The notes beneath the pieces were generated by a model. It was given only the letters and a program-made list of their open reading frames with translations. It had not been told where the DNA came from and did no database searches. From contig JADWOT020000001.1 in the NCBI GenBank assembly GCA_036345935.2, positions 16,298,828 through 16,362,827 of the forward strand: a stretch of DNA of 64,000 bases, in the 5' to 3' direction. Within the stretch, counting starts at the first letter, position 1. Each line of letters opens with the position of its first letter. Below are positions 33,301 through 46,767 of this stretch, piece by piece. The translations under genes and the position numbers were made by a program. Source of the DNA: Taenia hydatigena (Eukaryota > Platyhelminthes > Cestoda > Cyclophyllidea > Taeniidae).

Positions 33301-36300
33301 GTGTCGTTCTTTGCCATCTCACATCTCCAGCAAGTTGCGGCGCCGAGATCTTGGCTCTGTGGAAATCCACGTTGCTCGCAAAGAATGCGTGGTTCCGCTC
33401 TACCACTTCGAGCGACATTACATGCTCTTCCAAGAGAGCAGAAGAGCATTAATCTAAAAGTTTTCGTCCTTTATTCTCTTTTATAGTAAGAATGGCAGTA
33501 AATCAGTTATGTACTCTTATGTCAATGTGGAGAGGAAAATGCACAGTGCCCGTGTTTTCGATTTGAAAGTCCAAATCCCCGCATCAAAAGCGAAGGCTCA
33601 TTTGGAGCAAAAGAAGGTGTCATTAGGATGAATGTCCGAGGCAAGTAGAAAAATTGAACACTGGTGCTTAATAATGAGTGCAACAAGGGTGGTGGAGCTC
33701 ATATTGGCAAGTGGCAAATGCGCTCTGGTTTGCATCAGTACCCGCTGGACATGTGAGGGCTCAATCAATTACGCTCTAGTTCAGTCAAGAAAAGGCAATC
33801 TAAGTTAAACCAGGTCCGTTAATGTGGGCAGTAGTAGTGAGAGTGAGCTTATGGCACAGCATGTGGAGATGGGTTGTCGTTTACGGGAATGTTGAGATCA
33901 CAGATATCCATATCTATGATGAAAGACTTCGAGTATTATCAATGATACGGCGCTCATCCTGAGTAGAACTTATGCATGAGATTGACGTTAAAAGGGCAAT
34001 GTTATGCCTATCAGTGATTTTATACGCCGTGGTGAGTTTCAGCCTACGGTCTCGAGTAACCATTCGCATAAATTTTCGACCGCGCGTAAAAGGCCTCACC
34101 TCGCATACCTTATCACAGAATAGCTTAAAAGATAAATCAACTCCAGGAGCTATGAGCACTACTTAAAACACGAGTCGAAAATCTTACTACCGCACGTTTG
34201 AGAAAGATTTTGCTTTAGGAAACGCATCAGCCACCGCCTAAATCCATCGTGAATTCTAAGGAAAAACGCTGGTTTATGTTGGGTAGATTAGACACCCTAA
34301 CACCTTCTGTCCAAATTCTCAGGTATTATGAAGTGGTGAGCTTTAGATTGTGTTCAAAATACTCGCATGGAATAGGCCTTAACAGTTAAGTAGTAACCAA
34401 CATGGATCAAAACTACGGTTTGTTTAACCCAATGTCTAAGCAGTGAATTCGATATCTTATCGTAGAGCAATTAATAGTTAGTTTATTCTTTCCTTCGCTT
34501 CCACTACCATTAAAGTACTTCGGATTGGCAATGACTTTCTGTTCTAGAACCATTAAGGCGTCTTTATTTGAGACTTGAAATCGTAACTGTCTCAAAAGAA
34601 TGAAACGATGTAATGATTGTATCAAAATTATGGCATTGCGCGACCGCAATGAAATGTGACTACCGCAAAGTCCCAGTAGCACGCTTGTTTACAAAGCCAC
34701 CTCTAATGGTAAAGCAACAATGTCTGCGGTCACACATGGCGTTGTATTTGTGAGATCGCTAAGCATGAAAAGTTTTTTAAAGCGTCTGCAACTTGCGCTG
34801 ATAAAATTATTGTGTATGGCAGCCTTGTGGTCACCACCTACCCACCCATCGACGCCATTTCCAGCAAGTAAAGGTGCAAATGCTGAGGTCGGTAATTGGT
34901 GAACAAATAAGTGAAAATGAAGGCAGCCATCAGCATTCCTTACAATAAGTAAGAAAATCATCACGATGAGGCAATATTCACTCGAAAATTGGAATAAAAG
35001 TACTGCAAATTAATGTGTGAAGGTATAATGCTCCAGAATTCTCCACCTTAACCATCCGAATATGAGTTCAGATTGGGAGGAATTATGCGCCTAGTGGGGC
35101 AGAGGAACAAATTACTTTTCTGCCTCCCCTGCAGTCGCATCGTCCTGAATTATTGCATAGGTAATAACACTAATCTATGTTCTCTGCCTTCTAGCCCTCA
35201 CGCAGGTGGTATACAAGCCTTTCCACTTCACCTGCTCCCTTATTTACCCTATCTTTCGGGACGTGGATTAAACACTACTACCAGGCTGGTGGATGCCATC
35301 ACAAACCTAGGACAGACTTAGACCTACCGGTTGGTCGAGATATTTACCTTACAACAACGGGAAACTGGGAACAGGGTTGGGAGGTTATAAGTGTGCTTGA
35401 AATTCCAAACTGAAAGCCACATCAATATCCTCAATGAAATAGCTGTACAAGATGAGAGGCTCGTACACTCTGCTCCCATCTACAGCAATCAAGAGTGTCA
35501 GGCAGTCGAACCTCTTGAGCACCCTTAATTCCTGTAGTACCTTCAGAATATTTGAAATCGTGGCTTTGCAAAAACGGTGACACTTTTTGATCTTACGTTC
35601 CTGCTTCTATGTTATAAGGATAAGAATTTTAATAACAATAATTTATTTGGGGGTAATTTTCGCAGAAAAAACTTCATGCACGATTAAAATACATGGATTC
35701 GCATTATGCAGCCTTCTGCACTTAATGATCAGCGAGCTGTCTCTGTCAAAACTAAAGGGAATTGAATGGATTTATGTCGACAATGAAAGCAGAAGTGGTC
35801 GCTGTTACTGAAACAAGTCGAGTGAGTATTGTAATACTACTGAGGAGAAGCGTTAACAAATGCAACAATCGGCGATTCAGCGCTGATGCCAAAATAATTA
35901 AGCATCATGACGTTGATTTGAGCGCATTGACAGGTAGTTTCCAGTCAAGGCTGCTTCGCGAGTGCGCGTTGAACAATGGGTTAAAACAGATTACCACGTT
36001 CTGCATTGTGTATTGGACACTGCTCTGCGGATTTGATCTGCAACCTCAAAATTCGCTTAATATAACGCCGATTATCTAACTATGAATTAAGTCCACATGT
36101 TCAGGTTGTAGTCATTTTAACTAGTTGCAACCTTCCGAATGAGCTTAAGTTATACTTTGCTCTCATTTACTCTAGCATGACACTTTCAACACGAGCTGGT
36201 AGCAATAATTATATGAATACACAGTTGAAGCCCTTACCCGAAGCGAATTCGTTACCGAATCAGGCGCTAAGCGAAAGGAACAAATGGCAGCACACAGAAG

Positions 36301-37961
36301 TAGACACACGTTGATCCCTCACCAGAAAGAATGGTGAGTAGGAACTCATGATTATTTATAGCAAGTTTGTGGCAAAGCTCCCCAGGTCTCACCGATTGGC
36401 TTGACGGCAAGAAGAGTGGTTCTTCAAGAAAACTTCATTTAAATGTATACATGTGTGGACAGTTTTCGTCAAAATTATCATTTCCGAAAGAAGATATAAC
36501 ATACGACCAATCACGTCATTAATAAACGAGATGCAGCACCTGCATCGAGTGGAGCATGATGTGATGTAGGAGGACGAATGGCGGGAGTGTCACCTTTTCC
36601 ACTTGCACAATGGATTAAACCGACGACCCGAAAACATCTATAATCGCATTTATCTACTGTGTTTTCATTTGTATTTACTTGGATGAATTCGTCTGCATAA
36701 GAATGCTGCTTCACTTGCAGAAATGCACAGGCATGCAGTTTTCGTCAAAGTCTTACACGCACGCACTCATAACTACATTTATTGTAAGAAATATGGTAAG
36801 GTACAAAATGCTCACCCTCTACTCATCAGAAGTCTGCGATAGTTAAGCGGTTTTAAACAAGAGAATTTCGTTCCATGGAATTTCTTTACTGTAAAGACTT
36901 ACACTGCAAACATCGCTGTTTAGTCGTTTTCCCTGCATATTGTCCATCTTGCTATGCAAAGCTCTATACCATTGAAAAGGCCTCAGCACATCAACAGCAT
37001 AGGAGTTGTCAAATATTGCAGCATTTCTGGTTTGCTTTAGTCTGCTTGCTGACTAACACTAAAGTGGTATTTCGATTCCACAAGTTGATGCTCAAAGCAG
37101 CAAGTGCTTTCCATGTGCTCTGTGCCTTGAAATGTTCCAATCACTCCATTGCTTTGTTGGGAAGCACATCATTGAGCTTGCAGACGCTCTAGAGAGATTC
37201 CTTCATGCTTACTTTGCCACAAATGCATTTACACTTCATTACCCAACCTTGTATCTCAACTGTCAGTGCGCACACTTAACATTGCTTTAGTGGTCTGCAA
37301 TTCCGCTGGAAAATTTGCATCAGTTGCATGTTGTCCACGGTTAAGGGCATCGGTACTTCCACTTAACTTCACTAATGTGACCAATGAAGCGTTCCTTTTG
37401 ATTGTGATTACGACTGTGGGTCACAAGTCGTGAAGATCACCAGACTTAAGCTGATATTCTCTCATTTGGGCAGCATTTGGAGGGCTTAAGGTTAATCAAA
37501 ATGAGGTGAAATCGGTGTTGCTCAACACCAGAACCCACAGCAGGAGGAAACAAATCGACAAGAAATCACGTGCACTCATCACTCATGTATTTTATTTGAT
37601 TCAAAATGGCATGCGACGCTGAAGTGCTAGCACAGCGTTCTCTAAGCCAGTTCGAGTTACGCGGTGGCTGCAAGGCGATGTACTACAGCACTACTGTAAA
37701 ATCACCAGCGTCTACTTTGATGTGACCAGTAACGTTGCCACCACTTTAGCCTACGAAAACGCCTCCATGTACAGAACGATGCCAAGCCAATATATTGTAA
37801 CCCGCCATGCGTCAATCACAAAGCACCATCCACTTTGTTCCGAATTAAACCACCCCATTAATGAAGGTGCAGGTCTTTTCAAGCAGAGTTAAATAGCTTT
37901 TATTTTAAGCTTTTCAACACTCCACAGCATGATGTCATAGACCGGCACATCGTAGGTATGC
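30323..37961. other. Long stretch without a supported gene
   Basis: AT-rich DNA with scattered ORFs under 120 codons and no domains. A short plus segment at about 31180-31325, after a CAG at 31178-31180, reads as a basic Gly/Arg-rich peptide, and a 102-codon plus ORF lies at 33149-33457; neither has enough support to be called. No repeats shared with other parts of the window were recognised. Confidence 0.4.
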
Positions 37962-38783
37962 CTAAGCGCGTCGAATTCTTCTCCTACTCCATATGACTTT
38001 GAGACAGGCCCAGTGTACTATCTCTACAAAATTAATCATCAAATTGTTCTGCCGCCTGTTACACCAAATGCGCCAGTTATGAGGTAGCCTGAAGAAAGGG
38101 GGAAACTGGAAACCGCCTAAGAGCTCAAATGTTCTCTCCATGCAGTCCAAATTCGGATAGGGATCCGACATTTTCCACATCACGTTAGTCAACACAAATG
38201 TTTGCTTTTGCGTAAGGATATCGCCTAGTGCGTTTAGGTGTTCACACTCCCGACGTTCGAAATCCAGATAATCAAGATATAAAATGACGCAGTCATAATC
38301 GCTCAGTTGCATCCTTTGCCCTGCTGCTTCAACTCCTTCCCACCACTCACACGTGTCCAGTAGAGCAACATCTCCTGTCCTCGAAAATCGGCCCCACTGG
38401 TCCGAAAAGTATGGGATATCCGATGATACATCCAAGCAGAGACGAATGGGGGGAGCAGAATGTAACAATGACAAATCACATTTGTATCGTGTGATTTTGA
38501 ATGGCGGCAGTCTTGTGCAACGACACGGCGTGGTGATCACACAGCTTATGGGACCTCGTATATAAGCAGGGAGCACTTGCGACGGAAGCCGACGAAAGAA
38601 CCTTTCTTCTTCTTCGTAACGCGTAGCTGCATTACCAACGCCATTGCGAAAAATATGAATTCCTTCATCAAAAAGCATCCGACAGATGAACCTATCCACC
38701 CATTTCATGCAATTCAGGCTACATTCATTATCAGTCTCATGAATCCAAGAAGCTCGGTGCGTTTGTGCATTGGCTGTTCCCTC
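37962..38783 (-). CDS. Main exon of a two-exon gene; possible GT10 fucosyltransferase-like N-terminal region
   Basis: This is the longest intact ORF in the window: 273 codons from an acceptor (TATTTTTAG, AG at 38784-38785) to a stop at 37962. A second copy at 63265-63848 has the acceptor at the same place and also exactly 25 codons between acceptor and the conserved ATG (38706-38708), so the exon boundary is well supported. Shared blocks are CRMLF, PISC-ITT, RCTRL-P, LLHSA, LDVS-D, CEW, MQLS-YDCV and, near the end, QNN--IN-VE-V-WACL. The order WGRF...LLDTCEW...SDYDCVILYLDYLD...KQTFVLTN resembles the N-terminal half of alpha-1,3-fucosyltransferases (Cys, then an SDA-I-FH-like strand, then Q-FV-). 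The ESP motif and the GDP-fucose-binding half are absent, so this would be a partial or diverged member. The family call is tentative; the gene call is firmer. Confidence 0.6.
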   Translation of the reverse strand, partial: EGTANAQTHRASWIHETDNECSLNCMKWVDRFICRMLFDEGIHIFRNGVGNAATRYEEEERFFRRLPSQVLPAYIRGPISCVITTPCRCTRLPPFKITRYKCDLSLLHSAPPIRLCLDVSSDIPYFSDQWGRFSRTGDVALLDTCEWWEGVEAAGQRMQLSDYDCVILYLDYLDFERRECEHLNALGDILTQKQTFVLTNVMWKMSDPYPNLDCMERTFELLGGFQFPPFFRLPHNWRIWCNRRQNNLMINFVEIVHWACLKVIWSRRRIRRA

Positions 38784-38889
38784 CTAAAAATAGTGCTTTT
38801 ACTGATAACTTCTAGTGGCATTCGCAGAGAAAATGAACATCAAAAGGACATGGTAGAGTCTTGCAACGGACTCATTTAATGAGACCTAC

Positions 38890-38973
38890 CTGAGACATTA
38901 TTACGTAAAATCTGAAAACACCTGCTTGAATGAAGCCTAGTTGAGGTGACGAGGGATCACTAGTTAGGTATGA
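38890..38973 (-). CDS. Upstream exon of the same gene (start not defined)
   Basis: On the minus strand a strong donor, TCTCAG|GTAGGT (exon end 38890), is preceded by 28 open codons reading into FIQAGVFRFYVIMSQ. The downstream copy has the matching segment IAYIRFCAVMPQ ending at 63956. The intron to the main exon is 106 bp here and 107 bp in the copy, and both junctions are phase 0. The hydrophobic-aromatic peptide could be part of a membrane anchor, as expected for a type II Golgi enzyme, but the exon start (possible acceptors such as CCTCAACTAG) and any initiator Met further upstream were not found. Confidence 0.5.
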
Positions 38974-41900
38974 TCACTTCTTTTATCCAGCCAATTGGCA
39001 AAGCCCATCGACCAACTGAGATCTTCTAGTGCTACTTCAAGGTGTCTGGAAGGACATGGAGAGATCCTGACAACACCGCATCAGAAAACAATTTTAGCAG
39101 TCTTATTATTTTGCATAATTTTGTGTTGTTTACATGAAATCACAAATGATGAATCTGTTGGAATTTCGAATGCTGTAATTGGAGCACGATTAAATTGGAA
39201 TGGAGAAGCACCCTGTGACATGTGTGAAGAAGGTGTTATTAATGCAGTATAGAATGTGGAGGGTGGCCGCAATCACGAACGGATGTTAATTTTTTAGGAT
39301 GGTGGGTAAACTGATCCAGATTGTAAAGTGTGCGCCTTTTACATTGCCTTGGAAAACAAGTGAATCTAAACTAGGCTTTTTGTCAGCAAACCAGTTTGAA
39401 CTAATCTGACAGGGATGCAACAATAGCTAATCGACGCGCCTCTTCTAATTCGTCGTCTCCTAGAACTTGCTTCACTACATTTGTCATCATTTGCTCTGAC
39501 CCGTCGACCACAGAATGAAGTTGGATAAAATTTACAACGAGGCGTGGGAGGGAGAAGAGCAAACTAAGTTACTTCATTATCAGCCACAAATTTGAGCAAA
39601 CAAAAACATTCTCAGTCATCTGTTTGCAGCACTTTTGATTTCATTTTACTCCGCATTGGATAACGCGATTTCGTAAAATTTTCTTTATGGAAAAGTGCGT
39701 AGCAGGTGCGCCGTTTTCCTCTTCCTCCTCGATCTTCAGAATATCAGACTGGTTTGACAAGTACAGGATTCGTCCTACTTCTAGATCCCAGTCATGCCAT
39801 TTCGCGCATTCGATAGTTTGACAGGAGTGCGATTTTTGCACTTTACCTGCTCGTTTCTCCGCAGATTTATGTGAATGTCTTTGCAGTTACGTTTCTGATT
39901 GCTATCAACCGAATAGCTCACTATACCGGAAAATCCCGTCCCTTTTGATGGCAAAAGCTGAAGTGACCAATCTAATGATTTGTGCATGCATAGATTTAAT
40001 TTCCGTCACTTTCGTAAGCAGTCTATCATATCAAGATTGCCTCGATAGAGCGATGGTAGAGGACCTACGATATCATTGTCAATTCTTCCCACTGGGACCC
40101 CTTCAGACGTAGGTTGGAGCGATGCGATCGCTGTGATATCAGGCCCTTTAAAAGCGCCTTTGGTGCCGCAAGTTTTGCATCACCCAATTGGTCCAGTTAC
40201 TTGTGGAGCACTCTTAAAGAACTGCTTGCACCAATGTCTATGATGCCGTTAGACACAGAAGAGGCCTGACACCTTCATAATATTGTAAAACTTCAACCCT
40301 CAGAGAATGTTTTATCCATTATTGGCATATCTATCCCACTTTCCAGACGAGTTTTTGCCTTTGGCTGTAAGTTGGCAATAAGAAGGTGAATGGAAGCCCT
40401 CGTGCACCGGAACCGTGCAGAGGTTGGTACTCCGCATCCTCTTCCGGCGATATTTAATACATCCGCACTACAACATCGTCTCCTTCTGTCGAGACTGGTC
40501 TACTAGACAGCGGAGTGTCTGCATCACTATGTGGGTGCTCTCTCCTGGCAAATAATAGTTGACACCGTCGTTGAGCAGTCTAATCATCCTACCCATCCAT
40601 TATGGCGACTGATAGAATTGGCTTGCCAAATAATGATCACGAATTAAACAATCTGTCCCACACTTCTACACATCAAGAACGTCCTTTTATTTAATAGAGG
40701 CAAATCTTGCCATCCGGCAAGGAGACTGGCTGACTATCTATTCAACCGTCTTTGTAATACACATTGATGCAACGTTTGTGGACTTTCTTTTAGCCACCTT
40801 CACCTTTCTGCGTTGGTGGATTAGGCGTAAGTCCTTCCCCGAGAAGTATTCGCCGCAAATTGTGGTGAAATGGCGTCAACAGTGCAACTCACCACCGTCC
40901 TCCTTATTCGTCGGCATCTAGTGTGACGAAGCACTCGTAAAGGCAAAATTTTGCACTAAAAGCAAGAACAATTACTTTTAGGAGCAGTTAAATGAACCGC
41001 CTTGAGTGTTGTTGGTGGTCCCGTTCTGCCAGAAGCTAAAAATCACTTGCGTTGCATGCATAGCAGCGCGCAATGATTAGGGTAACTCTGCCACAATTAC
41101 TCCTCTTTTGCAAGGGGGTAGACGACAACTCTCTTCGTAGCGAAGTTCTCTTTGTTTGCTGTCCGCTACTCTCCTAGAGAGCTTTTAGGAAGAGAGGCAG
41201 AATTACACGACCTCCATCTCTCCCTCATTCTTTCTGCTGACGCCTTTTATTTCTCCATGGCGGACCCATGATCGAATGAAACGACTCTATGTCGTAAAGC
41301 CGTTCCGTATGGACGACCGAGACTGCACATTGACTTAATAGAGTTAGGGGAATGTTGACACAAATCAGACCCCATTAATCAGACTCCATCGGTATCAACG
41401 TAACAGACCATTTAACACACTGCCGTAGCAAACAAATGTTTTGACAACAGCATTAATCTGTAGCTCATTTACTTTGGCGATCGCGTAAATGTGTGGAGAA
41501 TATGACAATGCAATGAAATGGTCGTCCTTCGCGCTCCTAAATCCCACCCAAACAACCACTGTTTGTACTATCACCTTTAACCTGAATCTGTTCACATTAT
41601 GGTGGAATAGAGACACCGAATGTGGCAAAAAATTACTTAAAATTGTGCAATAAACGTAAGCAGATGCGGGTAGGGGCTGAAGAAAGGTCATCGGTTCTTA
41701 AATACTAAAATTATTAGTGGCCCGCTTTGGTCCTAAGCATACGCTTTGGATTTAGCGGGAACATAAGAAGCCACAGATAATATGGAGAAGAGAATTAGTA
41801 GGGAGTAGCTTTGAGCGTTTCAAGCTTGCCGCCAACGCTCCGATGAAGCAAGGAAGATAACTGTGATGATGTCAATGATGCCTGCGAATCGTAAGCAGGA

Positions 41901-43311
41901 CTCTTCATTACTGCTACATGGTGTTTGCGTCTGCGAGTGGCTCATATCCTATTCATTCCTTAAAGGGGAGGGGGTTGTGGATACTCCGAGTGCTTAAGCA
42001 CCTCGATCTCCTCGATCCAGTTTATGCCGTCGCTTGCCTCCTTTTGGTAGATACCTTCCCAGAGCGGTATTGCTGGTATCTACCCTGTAGCAATAAAAAT
42101 GGCCAATGAGCCATTAATGATGGAAGTGACTGGGAAGCGCAAATGGGCTGTTTCTTGTTCACACCTCCTCGCTCGTCAACAATGGCCGATTAGGAATTAG
42201 GGTGGCTCGAAACGCACGATGCCATCCCGATATGCTCTACACGATGTGAAGAGACTGCGTCACGTTGTACAGTCCATGTCTGCGTAGGGTCCCGCAATGC
42301 ATCTTTTGTTTGGTTTTATCAATATCCCAACGAGTGTCTCACACAGTATGCAAATATGGATTCCAAAATAGATTGAAGAGAGTGCTCTGAACAACAGCTT
42401 ACACGCCTCCCAGATTGCTTTATGGTGGAGTAGTGGCAGGTAAGGAGAGGGTCAGGCAACGTTTGTGTTGACTAGAATGTGGACTTGCTATATGGCTGGT
42501 CATCTAGCCCAATGTCAGGCAGGTCAGAAGTCAAAGTAGTTATTATGCATTCCATGATTAGCTGCCTATTTCTCCGACTGGATAACTGGGTAGTCTAGCT
42601 TGCTTGTTATTTAGCTTACCAGCCAGCCAGTGGTCCATGCGTTAGCAATTTCGCAGGCTAGAAAACCTCACTGTAGGGATATCACCTGCTTTTCCATCGC
42701 AACACAAAGTGCATAATCCTCTTGTCATTACCTTCCTCACTTGGAGGATCGGTAACCAACCAACGACCAAACAGCAAGCGTAGCTTATTCGGCGTGCCGA
42801 CCGGCATTTGTGTCATCAAAACTACGTGACATCTAGAAATCACTCACTCACACAAGCTTCTGTAAAGTCGTATTTTGATTTTTTTAGTTGTCAATGCTGC
42901 CATCTTCAGTATAAGGTTATCATCTTTTTCAGTTAATCACTACTTCCTGTGTTTGCGATCGGTTGCTTTACCATCCTGGAGCCTCTCATTATCTAGCAGT
43001 GAAGCATTTCGAAAACAGACAAAACAAACAAAATTGATAGTGAGTATGTTGGCAAAAGTGCATTAATAGGTAGCGTTGAAAGTGCGGCATAATTTGCACC
43101 GATCCAATCGTAGCGCATCATGCACAGTTTTCTTGGAAGTTGCAGGCCATAACTTTGCAAAGCAATGTAGTAGATTAAGTATGTCAATTCAAGTCATGTT
43201 TGATTGTTATATTATAAGTATCAAAGGATCTATGGTCATTCCCAAGGCTAATAAAAAGCGCAATGTTTGTTCCCTTATTAGGTATGGATATTTTAGCAGG
43301 ATTCGGCATAT
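38974..43311. other. Unassigned
   Basis: There is no supported gene, apart from the unknown upstream exons of the minus-strand gene that may lie here. Minus ORFs at 39641-39987 include an acidic run (EEEEENG) and a possible donor (GAGCAG|GTAAAG), but the two ORFs are in different frames and I could not link them. No repeats were recognised. Confidence 0.35.
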
Positions 43312-43636
43312 TTTTCACAACCACCCCACTGTATAAATCCGCAGGAGCCTACTCACCTTACAAGCCTTAAATCAGCTAACGACTTCTTCGGTTAGCCAAT
43401 TGATCCGTCTTACCACTTTAATAAAATGGTTCTAGCACCCCTGGTGGGTATTTGAAATCACGTCTGCCCCCTGCACTTCCACAACCACCTTAGTGTAGAA
43501 ACTCGCAGGAGCCTACTCAGCTTACAAGCCTTAGTTCAGACAACGACTTCTTCGGTTAGCCAATTTATTGTCTTACCACTTTAGTAAAGTGGTTATAGCA
43601 CCCCTGGTGGATATTTGAAATCACGTCTGCCTCCTG
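43312..43636 (+). repeat. Tandem duplication, two units of 164 bp
   Basis: Unit 1 (about 43312-43475) is followed directly by unit 2 (43476-43636). Shared landmarks at 164-bp spacing are GCAGGAGCCTACTCA (43341, 43505), GACTTCTTCGGTTAGCCAAT, TCTTACCACTTTA and AGCACCCCTGGTGG. Identity is high, with a few substitutions and a small indel. There is no coding potential. Two copies only, so not a satellite array in this window. Confidence 0.93.
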
Positions 43637-45650
43637 TCCTCGAGCTCATTTTACGCAGTTTTTTGGCATACATTACAGCCAAAGATGTTCTCCTAGTAAG
43701 GGCAATCAATCGCCAGGCATCTATCCATGTAAAAGGACTTGGCGATGTGCCACTACTTGAAATTATGTATGTTGAGTGAAATATGCTAGTGCTTACAATG
43801 CGCATTTGGTAAGTAGTTCATGCAAGTTTTAACCTTGGTCGTGAATATTCAGTTTTATGCTACCATTTTCACAAAGAGTAGTAATTGTGAGTTATCAGAC
43901 GCCTAATATGCAATGCGGTATAGCAGAGTTTATCAGACTATGCACCGACTAGAATGCGTTGACATGATGAAGAACCTAAGAAACATTAGATGGATCGCTG
44001 AGCCCTGGCAATTACATCTTCAAACAAAACTACCACTTAGCTAGCACCTATCTTGTACAGAAACTGCTCTTCTCATTCTTACACACTGATGAGAATATTT
44101 GGTAGTCATTAATTTGCAAATTCATTCTAATCACATTGTTTTACCAAAGTAGCTACAATAACCATGTAGAATCTTTCCATCAGCTTCAAAACCAATGCTT
44201 GATTTTCTTCTCACTTACGATTGTATATTTATTTTTTTCAAATTTCCTTAACGTATCATGATGGGCATGGGATGTACTACGAAATTAAATTTCCGCAATT
44301 AGGCTATTTATTGTGATCAGCTTGAGAAGGTTGAATATATTTTGTTTGACTTTACAAATGGCTGCCACTCTTGGGGTTTGCATACCTCTAGGGCCATATT
44401 AGTTTGCATTAATATGTGAGTAATTAAAGTGCCATCAAAACCATGCAGCAAGTGTGCTAGTGCATCATTTTTCCTCGATGAGGATACGACAATAGAGTGG
44501 AGTGCGAGAAATTCGAAAATTGTAGCAGACATGGAAGCTGCAGGTAGCTACGGAGAAGTCGTAAAGTACTTTATTTTTACCTGCTTCACACGAATGTTGC
44601 ATCCAACCAATCGCCTCAAACGTCAACGATGTTGTCAGTGAGTCCTCAAGTCACTTTTTCCTTGCCCCTATTGTGCTTTAATTTACTTGTTGCTCTTTTT
44701 GTTAATCTCAAGCAAAAAACCTCATCTTGGGGAAACCAGGCTAATCGTCACTCATCAAGGGAAGAATTATAAGAACTACGTGCCAGCTTCAGTAAGCCGG
44801 GATTTCACCATCTCACGATATTAATCTCAGAGATAATAGTAAATTGGTATAAGACGAAACACTAGTAAGCAAGAAGAGCAAAGGCTAAGCTGATTAAAAA
44901 TGAACAGACTGAGAGACTGCAGACGCGTCAGAATGCATTCCACGGAACTAACATCGCAAAGGTGTGGTAGTGGTTATTACACAAGTAACACACGCAGTGC
45001 TTAATTGCACCAGCATAGTGCTTAAGCCAAGGAGGCTCTGGATGTCGGATTTAGAAGGGAGCAATTATCTTTCAGTTATGCTACATTCTTCAAATATTAA
45101 CCTCAAAGAATAGTTTTGTCCAGCGGATTTCCCAAACCACATCCATACACTAGGCAGTCTGCCACTCAAACGAGTTTACTGGCATACGCGGCATGCAAAA
45201 ACCATTCTGCGACGGATCAAATGAACTCGCTTAGTCATTAAAAATGACCAGCATAAAGAAACTGCTGAGACACACTTAATTTCAAGTTCAGCATCGAGGC
45301 TAGAGTAAATGCGTGCCTTTATTTAAGAAAAGTGTGCTCAAGGTTTGGGAGTAAAGATGGGAAGAAAATGACTCAGGGAGTGGTGCTAGCAGGATGAGCA
45401 ACAACGGTAAGGGCATAGCTCGTTGCAGAACTAATTACACAATGAAGCAGCCCAGTCGAACAGAAGGGCGTACGGCGTTGGGTATAGGCAGCAGAGTTAA
45501 GGAAACACGAAGCTTGGAGTAGTGATTAAAACATAGGTGATCACTGTACCTTTACAGTCCAAAAACTATCATCATCTCAAAGACCGACCCTGAACTGTGG
45601 TAAGTCACCTCGTTCCATCTATGCATCAGGGCTCTGGAACAAACTCCACG
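43637..45650. other. Unassigned
   Basis: AT-rich, with short ORFs on both strands and no recognisable domain, RNA gene or repeat. Confidence 0.4.
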
Positions 45651-45748
45651 AATGAACTCTTTCGACGCCACCAACACTTGTAAGTTTCGAATACGAAGAG
45701 TCACCTAAGAACCTTTGACTTTAGCATGATGCTTTCGTGGCTGACCAC
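45651..45748 (+). repeat. Short repeat D, copy 1
   Basis: About 98 bp align with 46471-46568 at roughly 70 percent, sharing TGAACTC-TTCGACGC at the start and CTTCGTG-CTGACC at the end. The corresponding plus reading in copy 2 is open, while here it has stops. Both are probably pieces of an older, longer repeat. Confidence 0.55.
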
Positions 45749-46470
45749 CAAAAGCAGTGTCAAATTGTGGACTATGCATGGTTATAACAGAGACTTATAC
45801 CACATATAATGGTCTAGAAGTCCTGTGACATCAAGGAAATGAAGGAAGTCGGTGACTATGCGTCGACTGCGGGAAATGGAATCGAGCATTCTCATCACCC
45901 TGTTTACCCCTTAGGCATATCGTTTTGATCTATTCCTTTAAATTAAGCGTACAGGTATTGGCACATGTATGTCGACTGTCCATTCGATCGTATAAAATAC
46001 ACTGAATCGGCCTTTGTTTTCGTAGTCATAATCACCGACTTCCTTTTTGTTGGCTTCTCTATGGATTTGAGTCTTGTGTTCACTCCTACTTATCGCATGG
46101 AAAACTGAGGTGTTTCGAAACCATGCATACATTTGTAATACCTGCTCTGTCAAAGACAAATCCCAAGACATGATATTTATCAAAATTCTTTGATTCAGAC
46201 CAGGGTTCATACCTTACTCACATATGCCTTAATTCGTTTACTTTAACAATTACTTATAAAAGCGCCTTTGTCAAATCAATCGCATAATTATAGGGTTTAA
46301 AAAGGAAGGGACAACTCATAAACATGCTGCATGGCTAAAAATTTTTAGTAGACCTCTTTTTTTAATCAAAATATGAATTTGGGATCTTAGCATCATCTCA
46401 AATACTAACTCGAAATCGCAGTTTGCTGCCTCATTTCGTCCATACATCAAAAATGAAGAGCAGATGTTCT

Positions 46471-46568
46471 ACTGAACTCCTTCGACGCTGCCAACGCTTG
46501 TTAGCGTTGATGACGATGAGCCACCCAAGGACCGCTGACATTCAGCCCGAGGCCTTCGTGACTGACCG
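46471..46568 (+). repeat. Short repeat D, copy 2
   Basis: Partner of 45651-45748. The plus frame here is open (46423-46650) and contains LLRRCQRLLALMTMSHPRTA, but the other copy is broken in the same frame. I treat it as repeat-derived. Confidence 0.55.
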
Positions 46569-46767
46569 CACAATCATCTACATCGCACTTGCCCTCATCT
46601 GCCTTCTGATGAGGCCGCCGACAGAACCAAGAACTCAGCATCCACTTTAATCACCAATTCTGAGGTGACTCCGTAGGATAGGTAAAGAATCAACCTTCAA
46701 CTTAAATATGGTCAGCGAGACGTGTCTAAGGGCAAACAAGTAGCCGAATGCGTTCGTTGAAGACACA

